Assembly (NCBI GenBank): GCA_029259935.1
Contig: JAJDEH010000039.1
Coordinates: 1 to 5,071 of the forward strand
Length of the DNA: 5,071 nt
Direction of reading: 5' to 3'
Origin: Planctomycetota bacterium
GTDB lineage: Bacteria; Planctomycetota; Planctomycetia; Pirellulales; Pirellulaceae
Shown in pieces: positions 1 through 5,071 of this stretch. A model generated the notes under the pieces. It saw only the letters and a list, made by a program, of their open reading frames with translations. It was not told where the DNA came from and searched no databases. Position 1 is the first letter of the stretch; each line of letters begins with the position of its first letter. Both the position numbers and the translations under genes were made by a program.

Positions 1-999
1 GGCCAACGCGGGCAGGTCTAAATCCGCCAACACGACCTCAGCGTCGCGCAGTTCCTTGTCAGCCAGTTGCATTAAGTCATACCCCACCCACCAAGCTTCG
101 CGGTCTTCGACTGGAACTGGTTTTGTAGACGTGAAGACAACCCGATGCTTGTTCCTACTGGCCTTTTGCACGTATTCCTGTATGCGCCAATGAAGTTCTG
201 CTAGGCCGCCGGGCTTGCGAAGGGCGCGTAATAAGCCAGGCGCACGCCTTGCATCGAGGTGGCATGCGTCCGTCGTCCGTAGAATGATTGCGAGTTTCAG
301 CGGGTGAATCGACCAATCCTTCGGCCCATCGGAGTGCGATCCAAGCTCTTTGTTGAGTTCCGTATTCGCGATAATCTGTTCAACTGACCACCAGTGGCTG
401 TAGGCAATTAGACCGATGAGGCGCCCGTAGGTTTCCCTCAGGTCGACATCGTCGATTAAGTAGTAAACCGCATCTCGCGATTCATGCTGAAATCCGTCGA
501 GGGCGAGATTCTCAGCTCTCTCTGCGTGACGGAGTCGCAGTACCTGCTCTGTAGCCATTTCCGCGATATCGCCCCTCGGGTTAGCGACTTCAGTAGAATG
601 TGGAGTACGTCCCAATTCGTTGCGCAAAAGTCTTGAAACTGCATCGCCCCAGGCATCTTCCAGCTTTAGTTCTTCGATTCCTCCTGGGTAGGAAGCCAAA
701 GCAAGACCCAGGTCGTGTAGCAAAAACGCACCACCGAGAATGAAACCTTCGGTCGGTGTGATTGGATACTCGTCACCCACAATTGTGTCGGCGGTCTCCC
801 ATAACGCATCGATATGGGTGATATCATGCACAGTCAACTGGCGGAGGTCTTGCGAGATTTCATTTGAGAGTACCTTGACACGATCTCGAAACATCTCGAA
901 TGCGGACCTCAGGCGTTTCCTAAAATCCAATGCAACGCGACCACCACCCTTGGATCCTAGCGTTCGTTGCCAAAGTTTTGTGGAGCGAACAATGTCCAT
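1..999 (-). CDS. HD-domain protein, HD-CE-like, probable N-terminal part of an HSP90-like ATPase conflict protein (3' end beyond window)
   Basis: The frame is open from 1011 to the left edge, with a TGA at 1014-1012 just upstream, so the visible 333 residues from the ATG at 999 form the N-terminal part of a larger protein. HD phosphohydrolase-type metal ligands are present in order: the VHDITHID segment (H58, H62), LLHDLG (H95-D96), RLRHAERA (H158), AYSHWW (H202) and LRTTDA (D244). Residues after about 250 (RRAP, HWRIQEY, VVFTSTKP, AWWVGYDLM) resemble the linker that, as I remember it, joins an N-terminal HD domain to a GHKL/HSP90-like ATPase in proposed conflict-system proteins. The ATPase itself cannot be seen here. 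HD domains usually hydrolyse phosphate esters or nucleotides; the substrate is unknown. No signal peptide or membrane segment is seen, so it is probably cytoplasmic. The start has only a weak GGA at seven bases; TTG at 1011 is the alternative. G+C is about 50 percent on sampled lines, below the downstream genes. The HD assignment is strong; the HSP90 fusion is inference. Confidence 0.85.
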   Translation of the reverse strand, partial: MDIVRSTKLWQRTLGSKGGGRVALDFRKRLRSAFEMFRDRVKVLSNEISQDLRQLTVHDITHIDALWETADTIVGDEYPITPTEGFILGGAFLLHDLGLALASYPGGIEELKLEDAWGDAVSRLLRNELGRTPHSTEVANPRGDIAEMATEQVLRLRHAERAENLALDGFQHESRDAVYYLIDDVDLRETYGRLIGLIAYSHWWSVEQIIANTELNKELGSHSDGPKDWSIHPLKLAIILRTTDACHLDARRAPGLLRALRKPGGLAELHWRIQEYVQKASRNKHRVVFTSTKPVPVEDREAWWVGYDLMQLADKELRDAEVVLADLDLPALA

Positions 1000-1023
1000 C
1001 GTGAGTTCCAATCACTGGGATAC

Positions 1024-1088
1024 ATGTGCTATGCCCCCAAACTACGAGGACACAAGAAGGGACACCGAATGTGCCAACTCCCCCAAAC
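1024..1088 (-). repeat. Imperfect direct repeat in the leader of the HD gene
   Basis: Read on the minus strand, GTTTGGGGGAGTTGGCACAT (1088-1069) and GTTTGGGGGCATAGCACAT (1042-1024) share GTTTGGGGG and GCACAT around a 4-5 base variable core, about 45 bases apart. They lie 25 and 70 bases upstream of the ATG at 999. Spaced direct repeats in this position could be operator sites for a regulator, but they may also be a small local duplication. The repeat is seen in the sequence; the function is inferred. Confidence 0.5.
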
Positions 1089-1098
1089 ACCGCCCCAC

Positions 1099-1127
1099 AT
1101 TCTAATCGAAAGCAATCTTTTCAATAA
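1099..1127 (-). promoter_or_regulatory. Weak candidate sigma70-like promoter for the HD gene
   Basis: On the minus strand, TTATTG (1127-1122) and TAGAAT (1104-1099) are separated by 17 bases. The -10 box matches TATAAT at five of six positions; the -35 match is poor. Transcription would begin near 1092, giving a leader of roughly 93 bases that contains the direct repeat at 1088-1024. It lies in the only AT-rich stretch of the SDR-HD gap. Planctomycete promoters are poorly defined, so this is tentative. Confidence 0.25.
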
Positions 1128-1151
1128 TGGAAGATCGAATCGCCCTGAGTT

Positions 1152-1175
1152 GCCGGACGGTCAGGATGTTCCGGC
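1152..1175. repeat. Possible degenerate REP-like hairpin
   Basis: GCCGGA (1152-1157) and TCCGGC (1170-1175) form a perfect 6-bp inverted repeat around a 12-base loop. The start GCCGGAC and the end GATGTTCCGGC match the two ends of the better REP-like unit at 2140-2178, with a shorter middle. It lies downstream of the SDR stop codon, so it could also help to end that transcript, although no T-run follows on the minus strand. Confidence 0.3.
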
Positions 1176-1259
1176 CATTTCCTTCTGCGGCTGGCTGCTA
1201 ATTACAATGGCAATACCAGTGGCACACGCGCGCGCGGAATTAGGGACGAGTTCGCCCCC

Positions 1260-2048
1260 CTAGAACCGCATGGCCGTGAAGCCGCCGTCGACATAAACGT
1301 CTTCGCCAGTGATAAAGCTACCTGCGGCTTGGGAAACCAACAACAACGTGGCTCCGACTAGCTCACTCGGTTCGCCGTAGCGCTCCATCGGGGTGCCAGC
1401 CATGATTTTTTCTTCTCGGCCGCCTGTTTTTAGGATTTCGCGGTTTTGCTCGGCGGGGAAGAAGCCGGGGCAGAGGACGTTGATCCGTACACCTTGCGTG
1501 GCGTATTCGCGGGCTAGGTTTTGCGTCAGGTTGACCACGGCCGCCTTGGAGGCGGAATAGGTGAAGACTCGCGACAGGGGCAAGTGTGCTGTTACGCTGC
1601 CGATGTTGAGGATCGAGCCGCCCGATTCTTGTTTGGCCATTTGCGGGGCGAAGACTTGGCAGCCGAAGAATGTCGACGTTAGGTTGCCGTCCAGGATCTT
1701 GTGCCACTCTTCTTCGGTGATCTCGGCGTAAGGTGTGGCCGAGTTGACTCCGGCGCAGTTGACCAGGATGTCGACCGTGCCTCGTTCGCCCAAGGCTTTG
1801 TCCATTAGCTCGGCGATGGAATCCTTGGAATAGACGTCGACCGGCATGAAGCCGGCTTGGCCGCTCAAGCCTCGGATGGTTTCGACGCGTTGATGGCCAC
1901 GCGATTCGGATCGGCCGGCCACCACGACGTAGGCTCCGGCTTGGGCTAGGCCTTCACAGAGTGCGCCGCCCAGGACGCCGGTTCCGCCAATCACGACGGC
2001 CGTTTGTCCTTCCAAACCGAACATCCGTTTTAGGAATTCCGCCGACAT
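1260..2048 (-). CDS. Short-chain dehydrogenase/reductase, fructuronate or gluconate 5-dehydrogenase-like
   Basis: This is a complete classical SDR of 262 residues, the usual length. It has the Rossmann nucleotide loop GGTGVLGG (21-28), NCAG (97-100), the active-site asparagine N122, catalytic S151, YSASK with Y164 and K168, and the PG turn at 194-195. R46 at the end of the second beta strand hints at NADP(H) use. The GGTGVLG loop and the C-terminal YVDGGFTAMRF resemble SDRs annotated as D-mannonate (fructuronate) oxidoreductase or gluconate 5-dehydrogenase, which interconvert a keto-sugar acid and its alcohol. A KDG kinase-like gene and gnd on the same strand fit sugar-acid use, but the substrate cannot be read from sequence, and FabG-like or KduD-like activity remains possible. 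The start is supported by AGGTGA three bases before the ATG. The gene lies 238 bases after gnd, so it may have its own promoter. The SDR fold is certain; the named reaction is inferred. Confidence 0.93.
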   Translation of the reverse strand: MSAEFLKRMFGLEGQTAVVIGGTGVLGGALCEGLAQAGAYVVVAGRSESRGHQRVETIRGLSGQAGFMPVDVYSKDSIAELMDKALGERGTVDILVNCAGVNSATPYAEITEEEWHKILDGNLTSTFFGCQVFAPQMAKQESGGSILNIGSVTAHLPLSRVFTYSASKAAVVNLTQNLAREYATQGVRINVLCPGFFPAEQNREILKTGGREEKIMAGTPMERYGEPSELVGATLLLVSQAAGSFITGEDVYVDGGFTAMRF

Positions 2049-2051
2049 TTC

Positions 2052-2057
2052 TCACCT
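2052..2057 (-). promoter_or_regulatory. Ribosome binding site of the SDR gene
   Basis: On the minus strand AGGTGA is followed by GAA and the ATG at 2048. It pairs with the 3' part of the anti-Shine-Dalgarno sequence, for which such short spacing is normal. It is the best ribosome binding site in the window and fixes this start. Confidence 0.6.
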
Positions 2058-2139
2058 GCCTGTCTTAACGATTTGATTGTTGGTTATGGTGTTTTGTGGA
2101 GGCACACACGGGTTGGGTTAGTTGCCTGTTGAACGCCGA

Positions 2140-2178
2140 GTAGGCCGGACCGAGGAGCGAAGGGACGATGTTCCGGCA
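2140..2178 (+). repeat. REP-like unit A
   Basis: The unit begins GTAGGCCGGACCGAGGAGCG and ends GATGTTCCGGCA. GCCGGA (2143-2148) pairs with TCCGGC (2172-2177) to give a hairpin. It shares its first ten bases, an internal GCGAAG and its TCCGGCA end with unit B, which lies in opposite orientation. Similar GTAGGCCGGA elements are, from memory, common between genes of Pirellulales genomes. It is probably a non-coding dispersed repeat. Confidence 0.6.
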
Positions 2179-2197
2179 GTTACGTTCCGGCAGTTAC
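2170..2197 (+). repeat. 14-bp perfect tandem duplication
   Basis: GTTCCGGCAGTTAC occurs twice with no gap (2170-2183 and 2184-2197). The first copy contains the 3' arm of REP-like unit A, so the hairpin has two alternative 3' arms (TCCGGC at 2172-2177 and 2186-2191). It looks like a replication-slippage duplication at the edge of a hairpin. Confidence 0.85.
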
Positions 2198-2219
2198 GAT
2201 TTCAGGGAAAACGGGGGGA

Positions 2220-2252
2220 TGCCGGAGCGGCGCTTCGCTTGATCCGGCCTAC
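2220..2252 (-). repeat. REP-like unit B, hairpin downstream of gnd
   Basis: On the minus strand the unit begins GTAGGCCGGATCAAGCGAAG and ends GCTCCGGCA. GCCGGA and TCCGGC (2248-2243 and 2226-2221) form the outer stem; AGCG and CGCT (2239-2236 and 2229-2226) extend it with a small bulge. Its first ten bases are the exact inverse of those of unit A at 2140-2149, so the pair forms a BIME-like inverted arrangement. It starts 35 bases after the gnd stop codon and could terminate or stabilise that transcript. No clean T-run follows, so it is not a classical intrinsic terminator. Confidence 0.6.
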
Positions 2253-2286
2253 AACTACAACTACACAATGCACGTTACCTCACGGG

Positions 2287-3780
<1,494 letters not shown>

Positions 3781-3802
3781 GTTTTCTTTCTTGATTGGCG
3801 TA

Positions 3803-3836
3803 CAGCCTTTTGGCTGAAGAAACAGGCCACGGCCTG
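3803..3836. repeat. Two adjacent perfect hairpins between kinase and gnd
   Basis: CAGCC-TTTT-GGCTG (3803-3816) is a perfect 5-bp stem with a 4-base loop. Six bases later CAGGCC-AC-GGCCTG (3823-3836) is a perfect 6-bp inverted repeat with a 2-base centre. They fill much of the 66-bp gap between the kinase stop codon and the gnd start. Neither is followed by a strong T-run on the minus strand, so a processing, stability or attenuation role, or a dispersed repeat, is more likely than a plain terminator. Confidence 0.6.
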
Positions 3837-3846
3837 AACTCCAACG

Positions 3847-4938
3847 CTATCGTTGAATCCGAGCCGATCCGCCTTCGGCAAAGGCTTTGACTTGATCGAG
3901 GGTGGCCATGGTCGTGTCGCCGGGGAAGGTCGTCAGCAGCGCCCCATGAGCCCAACCCAAGCGGACTGCTTCTTCGGGCGACATCCCATTCAACATGCCG
4001 TAAATCAATCCGGCCGCGAAGCCGTCGCCACCGCCGACGCGGTCGAGTACATCGAGGTCACAGGTGGGGGCTGCGTGTGTCTTGCCGTTGATCCAAGCGA
4101 CAGCGCTCCAACTGTGGCGGTTGGTCGAGTGGACTTCGCGGAGTGTCGTGGCGACGATTTTGACGTGCGGGTGTTTGGCCGTCACTTCATCGATCATGCC
4201 GAAGAAGATTGTGGGGTCGAGCTTTGATTTCTTGGTCACCTCGGGGCCGCGGACGCCCAATCCTTTTTGCAAGTCTTCTTCGTTGCCGACTAGCACATCA
4301 ACGTGTTCGACGATACGGGCCACCGTTTGCTGCGCGCCTTCGAGTCCGCCGGCGATCTTCCACAGCTTTTCGCGGAAGTTGAGATCAAAGGAAGTCACCG
4401 CGCCGGCTGCCTTGGCCGCTTTCATGCCTTCGATGATGACTTCCGACGTCGTGGGCGACAAAGCGGCGAAGATTCCGCCGCTGTGGAACCAACGCACGCC
4501 GCCGGAGAAAATCTCGTTCCAATTGAAATCGCCCGGCTTCAGTTGGGCGGCCGCTTCGTTCGAGCGGTTGTAAAACACGACCGGGGCCCGCGCTCCGTGG
4601 CCGCGATCGCTGTAAACCGTTGCCATGTTGGGGCCGTTCACGCCGTTGTGTGCGAATTCTTTGAAGATCCCCTCGACGCCCATCGCGCGGACTCGTTCCC
4701 GAATCAAGTCGCCAATCGGGTAGTCGACCATCGCCGTGACGATGCCGGTGTTCATTCCGAAACAATCGGAGAGGTTGGCCGCGACATTGAATTCCCCGCC
4801 GCTTACATGGATCTGACACTGATTCGCCTTGTGAAAGGGAATGGTGCCGGGATCGACGCGATGCACCATGGCCCCCACGGCGGCGAAGTCCAAACGGGCT
4901 TGCGGAAGAATATCGAGTCCAGTGTCGGCAGTCGGCAT
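3847..4938 (-). CDS. PfkB-family sugar kinase, 2-keto-3-deoxygluconate kinase-like
   Basis: PfkB/ribokinase-family kinases transfer phosphate from ATP to a sugar hydroxyl. With the ATG at 4938 the protein has 363 residues, slightly long for the family. Landmarks are HVSGGEFNVAANLSDCFG (about 44-61), the family's N-terminal GG/N motif; VVFYNRSNEAA (about 120-130), matching the Y-x-R substrate region of KDG kinases; DLNFREKLW (185-193); VGNEED (217-222); and DRVGGGDGFAAG (299-310), the PfkB signature 2 with catalytic base D305 and the anion-hole glycines. DRVGGGD in place of DTTGAGD is typical of KDG kinase-like members. The likely product is 2-keto-3-deoxy-6-phosphogluconate, an Entner-Doudoroff intermediate, but fructokinase-like or other sugar-acid activity is possible. 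The frame extends to a TTG at 4986, adding 16 residues that look unlike a conserved N-terminus, so I prefer the ATG, six bases after a GGTG. It lies directly upstream of gnd and is probably co-transcribed with it. Confidence 0.92.
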   Translation of the reverse strand: MPTADTGLDILPQARLDFAAVGAMVHRVDPGTIPFHKANQCQIHVSGGEFNVAANLSDCFGMNTGIVTAMVDYPIGDLIRERVRAMGVEGIFKEFAHNGVNGPNMATVYSDRGHGARAPVVFYNRSNEAAAQLKPGDFNWNEIFSGGVRWFHSGGIFAALSPTTSEVIIEGMKAAKAAGAVTSFDLNFREKLWKIAGGLEGAQQTVARIVEHVDVLVGNEEDLQKGLGVRGPEVTKKSKLDPTIFFGMIDEVTAKHPHVKIVATTLREVHSTNRHSWSAVAWINGKTHAAPTCDLDVLDRVGGGDGFAAGLIYGMLNGMSPEEAVRLGWAHGALLTTFPGDTTMATLDQVKAFAEGGSARIQR

Positions 4939-5015
4939 GTTGAACACCACTTCAAAGAAGGGGGAAGCGAAGAAGGCGGAGGTCAAATGGGCCCGAAAAT
5001 CGAGCCGAGATCGAC

Positions 5016-5041
5016 AAAACGTCGCCTGAGATGGCGATTTT
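5016..5041. terminator. Hairpin with flanking A/T runs upstream of the kinase, possible terminator
   Basis: GTCGCC (5021-5026), loop TGAGAT and GGCGAT (5033-5038) form a 5-6 bp stem flanked by AAAAC on the left and TTTTA on the right. It could work weakly in either direction. On the minus strand it would separate a gene beyond the right edge from the kinase; the stem is then followed by GTTTTG. The remaining bases from 4939 to 5071 show no clear gene or promoter. Confidence 0.3.
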
Positions 5042-5071
5042 ACCGCTGAAGGGGTGGTTCCGCAACGTGCC

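Noticed and set aside
456..656. 66-residue minus-strand reading frame
   Set aside because: It lies out of frame inside the HD gene, whose own frame stays open across the whole stretch and shows conserved HD motifs; the short frame has no recognisable features.
1223..1236. Alternating CACACGCGCGCGCG run, possible Z-DNA or self-complementary hairpin
   Set aside because: Fourteen bases of alternating pyrimidine-purine can arise by chance in G+C-rich DNA, and no T-run follows to support a terminator for the SDR gene.
740..1263. Plus-strand reading frames 740-1105 and 967-1263
   Set aside because: The first is mostly antisense to the HD gene. The second spans its start and the gap, with no ribosome binding site and no recognisable protein features.
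2251..2266. Short ACAACTACAACTACAC triplet-like repeat next to unit B
   Set aside because: It is too short and simple to call more than low-complexity sequence at the edge of the repeat.
4939..4986. TTG start extending the kinase by 16 residues
   Set aside because: The added residues are hydrophobic and phenylalanine-rich without a family match, and the ATG at 4938 fits the family N-terminus better. They are not a convincing signal peptide for a cytoplasmic kinase.
4303..5049. 248-residue plus-strand reading frame antisense to the kinase
   Set aside because: It mirrors the codon pattern of the well-supported PfkB kinase and has no motifs of its own.

Overview
The window looks like chromosomal DNA from a planctomycete, most likely of the Pirellulales group. 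This rests on overall protein character remembered from that group and on interspersed REP-like hairpins built on a GTAGGCCGGA core; no database search was possible. All four genes I can support are on the minus strand, so the window reads biologically from right to left.

Right to centre (about 5071 to 1260) is a sugar-acid and pentose-phosphate carbon cluster. In transcription order it holds a PfkB-family sugar kinase resembling 2-keto-3-deoxygluconate kinase (4938-3847), a complete decarboxylating 6-phosphogluconate dehydrogenase (gnd, 3780-2287), and a classical short-chain dehydrogenase resembling fructuronate/gluconate-type oxidoreductases (2048-1260). The 66-bp kinase-gnd gap holds two back-to-back perfect hairpins. 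The 238-bp gnd-SDR gap holds two inverted REP-like units and a 14-bp tandem duplication. A plausible shared role is feeding sugar acids into Entner-Doudoroff-type and pentose phosphate routes: the SDR interconverts a keto-sugar acid and its alcohol, the kinase phosphorylates KDG, and Gnd oxidises 6-phosphogluconate.

Left (999 to 1, running off the edge) is a different kind of gene. A minus-strand reading frame is open from position 1011 to the window edge, giving 333 visible residues from an ATG at 999. It carries a full set of HD-domain metal-ligand motifs (H62, H95-D96, H158, H202, D244). From memory it resembles the HD domain found at the N-terminus of large HSP90-like ATPase proteins proposed to act in bacterial conflict/defence systems (HD-CE type); the ATPase part, if present, lies beyond the left edge. 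Its base composition is lower in G+C than that of the carbon genes, and an imperfect direct repeat lies in its leader, downstream of a weak candidate promoter. It is the most interesting element of the window.

No rRNA, tRNA, CRISPR array or insertion sequence was recognised. No stretch longer than about 260 bases lacks a gene.
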